Assembly: GCA_907164885.2 (NCBI GenBank)
Contig: OU015493.1
Coordinates: forward strand, 50,507,390-50,571,389
Reading direction: 5' to 3'
DNA from: Dolomedes plantarius
Lineage: Eukaryota > Arthropoda > Arachnida > Araneae > Dolomedidae
DNA length: 64,000 nucleotides
This document shows, piece by piece, positions 1-11,079 of the stretch. Each line of letters starts with the position of its first letter. Position 1 is the stretch's first letter. The position numbers were made by a program, and so were the translations under genes. The notes under the pieces are model-generated. The model was not told the origin of the DNA. It worked only from the letters and a program-made list of their open reading frames with translations, and made no database searches.

Positions 1-78
1 TTCAGCCCTTTATGTCCAACGGTTTGGTTTGTGCCTTATCTGTAGTCAGTCAGTTACGGAACTATTTTATGTATATAC
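1..78 (-). mobile_element. Helitron-like 5' end (partial, runs off window)
   Basis: Read on the minus strand it gives AAAATAGTTCCGTAACTGAC, then a CACAAACCAAACC block and AAAGGGCTGAA. The element starting at 16409 has the same order of blocks. The 3' part is outside the window. Confidence 0.55.
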
Positions 79-665
79 CAAACGAAGCACGTTTCTTTGG
101 TGGCATTATTAATTTTGCTCCTTTATATAAAGCTCCTTTATTTTAATTAAAGATAAACATCCAGATGCATTCATTCCTTTATACTTTTTAAAAACGTCAT
201 CCGTTTAAAAATCCGTTAAAAAAATCGTCTGCATCACTTTCCTCATGAAAACGAATGTGACGTCATATGAGCATCCAAACGATATGTGTAATCAAAATCA
301 TCTGCAGATTTCACAAAGCAGAGCCGGGAAAGTTGTGTTGTCTGTAAATGCGGGGCAAGGCGAGGAGTGTGTATCTGGGGAGGCAGGGCCAATGGTTATT
401 GTACCAACCCTCTTCTCCCCCGCGCATCGGAATTTGACTGATAACGTGTTGTTGAAGGGGCTGTATCTACATTTAAGTGGTACGCGCAGCTCTTAGGGGC
501 ACAAAAATCATTAAAAAATTAATTTAAAAAAACTAATTGAGCTCCCAATTTCGTTTTTGCTGCGTTAACTTTCTCGGGTCCTAAACATTAATTGTGCCGA
601 ATTTGATCCCGGTGGGTGAAACAGCCTATGATTGTATAGCGGGCAAACAAACAAACAGACGAGCT

Positions 666-668
<3 letters not shown>
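79..668. other. Unassigned stretch
   Basis: No gene, terminal repeat or RNA signature recognised. The middle (about 300-480) is less AT-rich and holds an 83-codon open frame with no family resemblance. Confidence 0.4.

Positions 669-742
<74 letters not shown>
669..742. repeat. (TA)n microsatellite
   Basis: Uninterrupted TA dinucleotides, ending 6 bp before the pogo-like element at 749. Confidence 0.99.
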
Positions 743-748
<6 letters not shown>

Positions 749-1718
749 CAGTGATTTCCGCTTATAAGAATCACGTTTGTTATTACTGTTTTCGATTCTT
801 ATAAGCGGTTGATTCTTATAGCCGAAATTTAGGTTTTTGGACAGGCACACACACACCTATATATACATATATTAGATAATTTACCATAAAATACTCTTTA
901 ATTTACGTTAATTGTCTTTTATTCAAATTATTTTTTATAATCTTAAAAATACAACTTAATTTCTAGACCTATAAGTAGATACACATAATTATAGTAAGAG
1001 AAGAAAAAAATTTGTTACAGCATACTTGCTTAACAGTTTTAACATTTCAACTACAGGAAGGGAGCAAGAAAAAGTTTTCTATGGTAGTTTGGCACAATGA
1101 AGTTTTCAGGAGGCTGTTTATACCTCTTTCAATACTAATAGTCTCAGACGAAGATTCACTTTCTAGCTTACGTTTCACGGTTTGATAACGTGCTGAATCT
1201 ACTAATGTCACCTTTGCCTAAGTGATAGTGGACACTTCGCCGAAGATTTATGTGTTTCAGGGTCCAGGAAGCCGCAACCAGGATGTGGGAGGTGGGAAAA
1301 AATAGTCCCTATTTTTGTTTGTCAGTGGAGAAAAGTGAAATCGGACCCGGACGGGTAAGGATGCCCTTGGGTCAAGCTAATAGGACAGTGTTGTGCTAAA
1401 GCGTTTAAGGGGAAACTATTATGTTATGTCTAATAAAGAAAGGGATGAATTTTAAGACTATATTCCATCCCATCTTATCAATCTTCCTTTAAAAGAAAAA
1501 AAATGAAAGAACTTCATGCCTTTTGAGTGTTTACGTGGCTTTTTTGGAAAAATTAAAAGAAAGCGAAGAGTGTAAACTGATTCTTAAAACCGGTGGATTG
1601 ATTCTTTAAAGCGAAAATTTTAACATGGAAATAATACATTTGTTTTTGTATTCGCGATATTCATTCTTATAAACGGTTGATTCTTATAACCACTGATCAC
1701 TATAAGCGGTGGTTACTG
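749..1718. mobile_element. pogo/Tigger-like non-autonomous element
   Basis: The ends are CAGTGATTTCCGCTTATAAG and, read inward from the right, CAGTAACCACCGCTTATA. TA flanks both sides (747-748, 1719-1720). The motif ATTCTTATAAGCGGTTGATT occurs near both ends, giving long imperfect terminal repeats. No transposase frame survives in the 970 bp. Confidence 0.7.
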
Positions 1719-1739
1719 TATATATTGTGTGTGGGCGTG

Positions 1740-2316
1740 AGTGTATGTGTATAAAAGCCAAGCACCACTCACTCACTCTCTCACTGATCACTGTGTCTCA
1801 CGAACCTTAAGTCGTAGGAAGCTGGAATTTCGTATGGTGGTTCCCCTTAGGCTATAGGTTCTCAAAAACAAATCTTTTTTTTTAATTAAACTTTAAGGGG
1901 TTAAAATGGGCTTAAACCCCAAAAATAAAACGCTGACTGACTGATCACTACATCTCTGGAGTCATAAGTCCTAGGAAGGTGAAATTTTAAATGGAGGTTC
2001 CTCTTAGGCTCTAGGTGCTCACTAAGAAATCTTTGAAAATAATTAAAACTTTAAAAGGGTTAAAAGGGGCTTAAGCCCCCAAAATGAAAAAAAAATCTAA
2101 AACCCGTATTTAATCTTTGGTATCAGATCATGGTCGTTAAATTACAGGATTAACTCCTCTGAGGAATGACGACAATTTATTGCTAAAGTTAATTTTAATT
2201 AAATGAACCAAATTACATAATTGATGATACTAACGTATTCCGTTAAATATTGCATAATTGATGACACTAAAGCATCCACTAATGTATTCTATAGTGAAGC
2301 ACGGGTACTTAACTAG
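1740..2316 (+). mobile_element. Helitron-like element with internal tandem units
   Basis: Two diverged units of about 165 bp lie head to tail (1756-1918 and 1921-2088). Each runs from a CACTGATCACT block through AAGTC-TAGGAAG to a GGGCTTAA-CCCC block. The right end is GAAGCACGGGTACTTAACTAG followed by T, which is the same end as the element finishing at 17665. A CTAG|T terminus after a GC-rich stem fits a Helitron 3' end. There is no target duplication and no Rep/helicase coding. Confidence 0.55.
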
Positions 2317-2537
2317 TATTTTGTAAAAGGTGGATTACGAACCCATCTGGATGCGAGAAATATTCATGAAAGGATAATTTAAAGGGAGTGCGTGGTACAC
2401 AAAATTTTACTTATTTTTATTTACACACATTTCGTAAGGATTTTCGATTGAATTCGGTCCTCATGTCACGATTATCATTCATATAGAAATTCTTGAACAA
2501 TTTGTTTAAAAAAATTTTTAATTTAAAGTATGTTTGG

Positions 2538-2637
<100 letters not shown>

Positions 2638-2649
2638 GCTGGAAAACAG

Positions 2650-2677
2650 ATACTGGTTCAGTACTCTGAACCAGTAT
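2650..2677. repeat. Short perfect hairpin
   Basis: Arms ATACTGGTTCAG and CTGAACCAGTAT (12 bp) with a 4-nt loop, directly after the (TA)n tract. Nothing else is recognised between 2678 and 2929. Confidence 0.8.
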
Positions 2678-2931
2678 ATCATTTTTTTCATTTTCCTCCT
2701 CATACGAAAAGTTTCAAAATTATTTCTTTTCAAGATTTATAAAAATTTTATTTATAAAATTTTTAACTGGTACGAAACGAAAAAAATATTTCGGGGGTAA
2801 TTTACGCTTTGGAAAAAAATATTTTAGAACTTTTACTCTAAATACAAACCCCTGAAGGCAATTCGATAAAAATAGAGCAAAGGAATACTGTACACAATTT
2901 CATAGAGTTGCCTTGCAAGAAATTAGTGGTA

Positions 2932-4158
2932 CACTATCTGGACAAAAGTATCCGGAAACTGCCTTAAAGAAGTGAATCTGGTACGTGACGTAATTTTATG
3001 CGTAGCCGAAAGCTATAAAAGTGTAGGTAGTGGTTTGTCAGGTTATATTTATGCGTTTGTGATACAATGAGTAAGTAAAAGGAGCTTAGTGACTTTGATC
3101 GTGGCATTATAGTGTGATGCCACCTTTGTGAGAAATCAGTTTGTGAAATTTCGGACATTCTACAGAAACCAAAGTCCACTGTGAGTGATGTAATTGTGAA
3201 GTGGAAACGTCGAGGCAGTGAAACTGCAGAAAAATAAAGTGGCAAGCCGAAAAAAATTAGTGAACGCAGCCGTAGAATTCTGGAAAGGGTAATGAAACAA
3301 AATCGAGGGTCCTCGTTGACTGACTCAGGAGTTCAAAAGTTCATCAGGTTTTAGTGCTAGTAGCAGGACTGTCCGTCGAGAGTTAAAAAAAACCGGGGAT
3401 TCCATGGTCGTTCAGCTGCTCACAAGCCGAACATCACTCCCCTGAATGCGAAGCGTCGATTGCAGTGGTGCGAAGTTCACCGTCATTGGACTGTGGACAA
3501 GTGGAAAAATGTTCTTTGGAGTGATGAATCTCGCTTTACAATCTGGCAGTCCGATGGACGCGTCTGGGTTTGGCGGATGCCCGGCGAGCGCTTCCTACGT
3601 GATTGCATTGTGCCGACTGTTAAATTTGGTGGTGGTAGCATTATGGTGTGGGGGTGTTTTTCATGGTTTGGCCTGGGTTCCTTAGTTTCTGTGGTTGTAA
3701 ACATGAACTCTGAGATGTATGTAGACATTCTGGACATTGCTGCTCTCTCAACTCTATGGCAATATTTTGGGGAAGGCCCATTTCTCTTCCAACAGGATAA
3801 CTGCTCCACTCACACATCGAGACTTGCGCAGGCATGGTTTGACGAAATGGGTGTTCAAAAACTGGACTGACCTTCTCAGAGCCCCGATCTAAATCCCATT
3901 GATGACCTTTGGAACGAATTAGAATGCATATTACGTAGCCGGCGAAATCGACCATCCTCACAGCCAGCACTCACTTCAGCTGTGAAGGACGCCTGGAAGT
4001 CAATTCCTATGGACACCTATCAAAAACTGGTGGAAAGTGTCCCCAGACGTGTGCAGGCTGTCATCGATGCAAAAGGAGGGACAAATCATATTAATATATG
4101 CCTCAGGACTCTCCGAGTCCGTACCACTGGGCGTGCGGATACTTTTGGCCAGATAGTG
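2932..4158 (+). mobile_element. Tc1-like transposon, copy A
   Basis: Terminal repeats start CACTATCTGGACAAAAGTAT on the left and end with the inverse of CACTATCTGGCCAAAAGTAT on the right. TA target duplications lie at 2930-2931 and 4159-4160. A second, inverted copy lies at 55903-57118. The size of 1227 bp is typical for Tc1. Confidence 0.92.
3067..4098 (+). pseudogene. Tc1 transposase pseudogene (copy A)
   Basis: The N-terminal helix-turn-helix region starts at ATG 3067 (MSK, then a stop) and has several stops before 3400. The DDE domain is open from about 3412 and contains [18 protein letters not shown] and SPDLNPIDDLW. One in-frame TGA at about 3868 replaces an expected Trp just before SPDLNP. 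The third catalytic residue is Asp where copy B has Glu (PIEHFW). It is broken by at least five stops and a frameshift near 3390, so it cannot make active enzyme. Confidence 0.88.
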
Positions 4159-4160
4159 TA

Positions 4161-4955
4161 TATCCGCTTAAAAATCGCATATTAGGAAAAATTCGAATCG
4201 ATTATACTATATATATGCTAAAAGTACACACGTTATGCAAGGTGCACACAGCGTAGTAATCCTACATATGTCCAAGTAATCATCGTAAAAACACATGGTT
4301 TGTGTTATTTGATTTTAAAAGCTCTGTAGTATGACCCGATACAAGAAAATAAAATGTGCCTATTTGAAAACTTTGTGCCCTGGGACTCCAAAATATTTTC
4401 CGAACAAGAAAGGCGTTCAGGGATATTACGAGATTGCCCTTTAACCTGTAAAAAAATCGTAATTAGCCATAAAACTAGCCGAAACACTGTAGTGGAATCG
4501 AAAACACGATAAGAAACCTGGCAATATTTTCTCCGTCGCTGTCTCTTTGTAGCGGTATACATGGAAAATAAACTTCGAAACACTCTGATTGTAGAACACT
4601 AATTAAGTTTCCACCCATTCAGTTAATTATTAATCCAAATATCGCCCAGTATCTTGTGGGAAAGAGCACCTTTATCTGTTGCGAGAAAAAGTACCGTGTG
4701 TTTATGCATTCCTGAACAATTATTCTTTTTAAATAAAAAATGTTTGAAAATGTGACAGTAAAAGTTTTATGATAAATATTCATGGGTTATTTTTTTTTCG
4801 AGATAAAGAGATACTGACTATTCTTTTAAGGACTAAAATAGGATCGCTTTAATATGAAGGAAATTTTCATGTAAATGGGGAATTAAGTTAGCATTTTTCC
4901 CTAGTTAAAATAACACTTTAGTCCTCACGTAATGCGAAATACTGAATAAGTTTAT
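4161..4955. other. Unassigned AT-rich stretch
   Basis: No open frame of interest, terminal repeats or RNA features recognised. Confidence 0.4.
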
Positions 4956-5260
4956 ACTTGCTATATATACAAGTATATATAGTTGCTATTATATAGATGC
5001 TATAGTGTCAATATATAATATATATATAGTGTCATACTAACAACATCAATATGGTATTATATACAGTAGCAATATCAATATTGTACTATATACAGAATCA
5101 GTATCAATATTGTATCATATATAGAATCAGTATCATTTAAAGTATCATAGACAGTATCAATATAATATTATATACTGAATCATTATATTACCATTTAAAT
5201 TATCAATATCATCTAAATTCCTTACATAGTATCAATATCAATATGGTTTTAATGTATAGC
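4956..5260. repeat. Degenerate AT-rich minisatellite
   Basis: Irregular units of about 30-40 bp built on ATACAG-ATCA-GTATCAATATTGTA recur at least seven times with drift in length. The blocks AGTATCAATAT and ATATACAG are the best conserved parts. Confidence 0.7.
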
Positions 5261-5777
5261 ATCCAGTGTAGGAGCAGTTTCGTTTTTTTGTACTGAAATT
5301 TACGTGAAAGTACAGATTTTAATCAAGATTTCGCAATTTTAATCAGCAAAACTCCCTTAACGCCTATAAGCAGTTCCTGAAAGAGCCTGGAGGTGTAATG
5401 ATAAGGCAGCTGGTCTTAAGTTCGAATGAGATAGATTCCTTAGTAGGGAAAAAGTCCAGCAGAGAATTAAACGGTAGGAATGTATTCATAGAGAATAATT
5501 TTTTTCTAGGCATCGCTTTCTTGAACTCACTGATGACGCAAGGTAGTAACGCTGAATACGAGACGGCCTGTTCACACTGAGTGCGGTCAGCGTTAAAAAT
5601 TTTAGCCATTCACAGAGCTCAATTTATTAACCACGTGATATATCAAACCAATCATAGGTCATTTCAACAACCCCGTAGTAATGTAATGCAACACGGATGC
5701 AATGGGGACGTGTCTAGAGAGTTTTTAAGGAGATTTGGCTCACATTAGTAGAATTCTCATTAATCAAGAAAGAATCC
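5261..5777. other. Unassigned stretch with tRNA-like fragment
   Basis: Around 5387-5432 there is GGAGGTGTAATGATAAGGCAGCTGG followed by AAGTTCGAATG, which looks like degenerate pol III A and B boxes. No cloverleaf is formed. It could be the head of an old SINE. Confidence 0.25.
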
Positions 5778-5781
5778 TTAA

Positions 5782-6325
5782 GGCTGCTATGTACTAAGAA
5801 AAAAATCGTATTTCCCTTTTCCTCTTCTTGCAGACTCTTGTGGTGGTAGGAGTCCAGTTGACAGTTCGAGAATTCCACCCCCCTTAGGATTGACACTTTG
5901 AGGGATTGTAATGGCTCTCTCTCTATAGGGGGATTAAGCGCTGCCCCCAAATTGTTATATTTTTTTCAACTATTTATAGGTACATAAATGCTGATAATCA
6001 AATAAAATTGGTATTGTCAGATAGCCTGAACTTTTCTGCAAAGCGCTACAGGATTCATTTTATAAATTTTGTCCACCGAAGGAATTTATGAGCGTTTAAA
6101 ACACTCTATACCAGATTTTTCCCCGAATAATTTAAATTTTAAAATATTAATTTCATTCTTTAAAAAAAAAAACGAAAAATGTACACAAATGTAAAATTTC
6201 TTTCTCTATAACAGAGTACAATTTTTAAAAAAATCTTTGAATCCAAGTTGGCAATCCGTGGACAAATTTTCTCCATAGGTTAATATTGAGGTGAGCGAAT
6301 CCAATGGGGTTAGTACATAGTAGCC
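5782..6325. mobile_element. TTAA-flanked MITE, copy 1
   Basis: TTAA lies at 5778-5781 and 6326-6329. Termini are GGCTGCTATGTACTAA and the inverse of GGCTACTATGTACTAACC. The inner block TTCTCCATAGGTTAAtATTG and the interior around 5980-6080 match a larger relative at 36705-37776. TTAA targets are used by piggyBac and Kolobok superfamilies. No transposase is present, so the superfamily is open. Confidence 0.75.
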
Positions 6326-6329
6326 TTAA

Positions 6330-7338
6330 CGAAGTACTTGAAAACTAGGAACGAGTCCTCACTCCCCTTGTTCGGTGGTATCTGCCCTACACACTTAAAC
6401 TAAAATAATTTTTTTAGGGGCAACTGTAAAACAAATCTTTAACTAAAGACTCATTTCAGTGGATTGGAAATTAATATGTCGTATAAAAAAAAAGATTAAT
6501 TTATGCCTTCAGATGGCAGCGACAGTCTGCCTGAATCGGGATTAGAACCGGGTCTCCTCTTCCTTTCCTTGCAGTTGACGCGGAAAATGTTTTGCATACA
6601 TAAGAGAAATAAATGCAAATAGATTAACAACATACTGATCTCCTCTCTGTCTCTCTATTGAGAAAACGGGTGAGTAACTGTAGTGTTATTTTTGGTGGAG
6701 CTATTTAGGTAACGGTGGAGGTTAAGAAATTTTTTTTTTTACTTTTCATCATAGAGATGCGAAGTTTTCTACATATTTACACTTCTCTATAAATATATAG
6801 AATACCTTAAAAGAAATTTCCAATCTAATCATAATTTTAAGATTTTTTTAAAAATTTGAAATTTATAAATAAAATTTTAAAATTCTCCTTACTACTTAAC
6901 TTTTGAGATATTTCCTCGATTTTGTATTTCATTCACTTTAAACTGTATAACAAACAAATTTGGGTATCAATTATTTAATCCCTTGAGTAGTTAATTTTTG
7001 AGTGATTTCTTTCTGAATTCCATCCCGATTTTCATCAAAATTTTGCCTTTTAATATGTTATAAATCAAATTTAATAACCTTAATGAAGTCGAATTGTAAA
7101 ATGCATACCCAGTTTTTTTGTAAACAGTATCAGGATTCTTCCTTATCAATTTCGTGAATTTTGAACAAAAATTAAGTAGCATGGAGCATTTAAAATATCT
7201 AAAAAACTTGAAAAATCTGTTTTGAGAAAAACGGATTTAAAGTTTATTACTGCATTTACCCTTTATAAATTACTTCGTAGAAGCTTCATAAATGATTTTT
7301 TACTTAAAAAAAACTATTTTAGTACTATTAATCTACAG

Positions 7339-7340
<2 letters not shown>
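6330..7340. other. Unassigned AT-rich stretch
   Basis: Nothing recognised apart from GGTTCTAATCCC on the minus strand near 6545, which resembles a pol III B box without an A box. Confidence 0.35.
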
Positions 7341-7403
<63 letters not shown>

Positions 7404-7412
7404 ATATATATT
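7341..7412. repeat. (AT)n microsatellite
   Basis: Pure AT with one phase slip near 7392. Confidence 0.98.
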
Positions 7413-8025
7413 ACAATAACACAATCAATAGAATGACAAGATTTGCTCAAATAAAGGTCCATCGTTCCCTTAATGCGAAAAGAAAGATAATAAATGCTTC
7501 CAGATATAATCTTCTATAACAGCAATCGGAAAACGTGACGAATTTACCCAAAACGCAATTTATAGTATTTTCATCTCGGCTGATCAAATGGCATTGGTGC
7601 ATTTACTATCATGCTGACAGAAATCCCTTTCACAGGTTTGGTTTCGAAATTCCCGAAAGTTTAATTGGTTTAGTGAAGCCACAGTTATTCAAATACATTT
7701 TCCTTGCCACTAAAAAAATTAGATGATTCTCACAAATATGATCTTTCGCGTAGCCTCAGAAAACTTGCACGCTGTGTTGTCGCAACTGATTTACTGGGAT
7801 TTTCAACTGAGTTGCTATTGGGCCGATACGCATCACGGTCTATGGTTCGAATAGATTCTGGTTCGTAATCTAGAGGGAATAAATATTCCAAGATTGAAAT
7901 TATGCGTTTTAAGTAGTAAACAACAAAATTCTTTTTTTATCCCTTTTTTACTAGCGATTGACAAAGTAGCCTCAACCTGAAATTTTTTAACTGTCTGCTT
8001 CGTACTCTGCTTCTAATATACAGGG
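7413..8025. other. Unassigned stretch
   Basis: No supported feature; short open frames only. Confidence 0.4.
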
Positions 8026-8027
8026 TG

Positions 8028-8480
8028 ACAATTATTGAGCTCTATGAAATAAAAAATCAAATTTTAAAAAACTGCATAGTTCAAATATTTTATTCAAATT
8101 TGAAAAGTAAGGACAGATAATCGGATTTAGTTTATGACATGTTCGATATGCTTGTCATCAATGACTATGTGGCGCAGACGAAGAGCAAAATTCTGCAATA
8201 ATTTTTGCTCTAATAGTAGGCATTGACGATGGATATACTCTCAGAAACGCTGTATTTCAACATTTTCAACGAAAAAGGAACACCAACAACAATACGAGTG
8301 CGCATGCTAAAAAAAATCCCAACATTCCCTGCATTCAACCGCCAAGTTTTCACTGAATCTCGCCAATGGTTCAAAAGTTATCAAGTTTTTTTTTATATAG
8401 CTCAATTGTCACACTGTATGTTGTGCCAGCTAATCTCACGATTTTCCAGTTTAAATGTTTTTCCTCAAATATAATTCTCC
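8028..8480 (-). mobile_element. Tc1/mariner-superfamily fragment (3' end)
   Basis: Begins TA|CAGGGTGACAATTATTGAG, a mariner-style end. Minus-strand frames just inside give FALRLRHIVIDDKHIEHVIN and stop, which looks like the C-terminus of a Tc1-type transposase. The opposite end was not found, so the element is truncated. The call rests on a short peptide and one terminus. Confidence 0.4.
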
Positions 8481-9664
8481 TCTTAGTTTTCGTTTAGTCT
8501 TAATCTTAATATAGACAACCTTTTCAGGAAAATCAGTCCTTTTCCAGAATTTTTGTGATTTATATGAACTTCACCATATTCAAACCTCTATGTGTGTAAA
8601 ATCATGGCATATGAATTTAATAGATGATACTTTTCATGTAATTTTAACTTAGTATAAACAGTTTTCTTTGCCGTTTTAAAAAATATCTTCATCTCAGATT
8701 GTTTCTATGTTTGATTTTTCTAACTATGAAAGGAATCTTAGAAATACCTCTGGTACAGATCTAGAATTTCTGATACAGGTCGAAGAGAGCACCGAAATTA
8801 TTCATGTAACTTTCATCCAGTAAAAACACCAGGGAGTTCCAATCCCTTCATTTATACAAGAAGTCACATGCTATATGTTTAAGGTGGTATATTAGAGATT
8901 ATAGCACCCGTATATATATTTTTTCGCGCAAAACTGTAGAAATTTCTCCCATCGCAGACACCTGGGGAAAAGGGAAACAGTTATAACAGTTTCCCTTTTG
9001 ATGCAAAATTATTTGCATCAAAAATGGGAATTTGAAAATTTTCCCATTATTTACCTTTTTGGCTGATAACTTCTGTATCTAGTTTCTTCAAGTAGAGACA
9101 GCCACAGTACTAAAGCCTGGCTTAATCAGTCTATGCTGTATCCTGAACATTCTGAATCATTTGGGCCCAAAATCATCTGAAGTTCTTTGTGGTTATGTAT
9201 TAAGGAAATAATACACATATTTCTTGGACTAAAGATCCCATTTTATATAACTATCAAGCAAAAACTGAAACTTAATATTACTAAAAGCTTCTAGGTGTAA
9301 CTTTTGGTAAACGTCTAGCAACTTTTAGAAATATTCTGTGGGAGATAAGAAAATATCTTATCTAGGGTAAGATATTGACTTAACTCCCACACCAATGCCT
9401 TACTAGTATATTGATTAATCTCATTAGCATGACATCATAGTCGAATAAAATCATTTGAGTATAATAATTGGAGTATAAACCATACGAATAGAACTATCCC
9501 AACAAGTTTTTTCTAACATCAGTATAATATTTATGTCCATAAAACGAATTAGCAGTTAAGCGTTTGCTTTAGAATAGACAGAACTACGAAAGAACTATGG
9601 TATTCATACAACATCAGAGAATCTGATCTGGATTTTGAAATCTTTTCACTGAGCTTCTTTCATT
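8481..9664. other. Unassigned stretch with two overlapping hairpins
   Basis: At 8968-8999 AAAAGGGAAAC pairs with GTTTCCCTTTT. At 8996-9023 TTTTGATGCAAA pairs with TTTGCATCAAAA. They share the four T bases, so only one can form fully at a time. No gene was seen. Confidence 0.5.
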
Positions 9665-11079
9665 ATTTAACCCAGGGATTCTCAACCTTCTTAGCGACCC
9701 CCTTGGGAATGATATTAGAAACTTGGAGCACCTTCGTTAGAATTTTAGTTTGTTAATTTAAAAAAAAATTAGAGTGGAATATATATGTTGAAGATGTTAA
9801 ATTTAAGTTCAAATAATACTGACTCCATTGCTTCATTTATTCCTATATTGAAAGATATAAGTAACAAACAGCAGAATAGAATATATCAAGACAGTTTCAA
9901 AAATAGTCATGGGATTCAGTATAGTCGATATATATTCGAGATGTTCTGCCGACCACAGCGTGAGCTTAAACGGCGCTTATATAAAAACAACCTCCGCGCA
10001 AAAAGCGACGACCTGTATCTTAAAAATTTTAATTCTTAATAACAAATCCTTTTTTTTTGTTTTTTAAAACTATTTCAGTGGCAACAATTTTAATTCCTTA
10101 ATTTGTTAATTAATTTATTAATTAGGTGCTAAAACATAAAAAAATTCTTAAGTTTCTTAAACCATCAATTCTACCGACAGCTTCAAAACTAATTTCTATT
10201 TTGCCGTGTTCCAACTGGACCTATAAATTTGACCTTATTATATCCTATTTAAGTTCGATTATACATTTCTTATTCATCAAATTTTAACACAAATTTTAAC
10301 ACAAGGAGTGCTCACTTAGCAAACCGTACAACAACAAAAAAAAAACTAGCTACATTTAGGTGGGCCAAATTAAACCCCACCATTAAACAAAAACGGAATA
10401 CACCAAACAATGCATAATAATCAAAACATAACAATACAAAAACATCTAATACATAATAATACATAACATACACTGTCTTTAGGTATAATATATAATACAC
10501 AATATACATTATGTTTGGTGAGTGCAATAACTTTACATAGAATTATTTTCTTTTTACTTACACTAAAAATTAGCACCTTACATTTCTTTACTGTTGATAT
10601 ATTTCTTTACTATTAACTCATTAACAGCTTATTTTATAATTATCACCTTACTACACGAGTATCACATTTCTCAGTAACTCTAACGCATTGCATTGCTTTG
10701 CAATTACAATTACTCTTACTTTATAGTTAACAATTTACTCTGTTATTACATTTCACAATAATTTAACACATTCCATTACATTTCAATTAACACTTGCTCT
10801 GTCAATATTTTAACACCACCATTTTACAATTAACACATTTCTCAATACTGAAAAATTTTACAATTCTATATTGTGTAACACAAACTAACACTATTACTTT
10901 GATTGTTAACATTAATTACTTTGATTATTGACTTTCATTGTACATGCTATACACTCAAATGCAATTTAAATTTCAAGTTTACTTTCACAGACTTCAGTAA
11001 TACAATACTTGCATCAAAATATTTGTTACAATGTACAAAATGAAACGAAAGTTGAGAACAAAATAAACACCGACACAAC

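Noticed and set aside
245..496. 83-codon open frame
   Set aside because: No family resemblance, no splice context, and chance length for this composition.
5387..5432. tRNA-like A/B box sequence
   Set aside because: No acceptor stem or anticodon arm can be formed; at best an old SINE head.
9785..10039. 84-codon open frame in the hAT left arm
   Set aside because: No transposase motif; could be chance.
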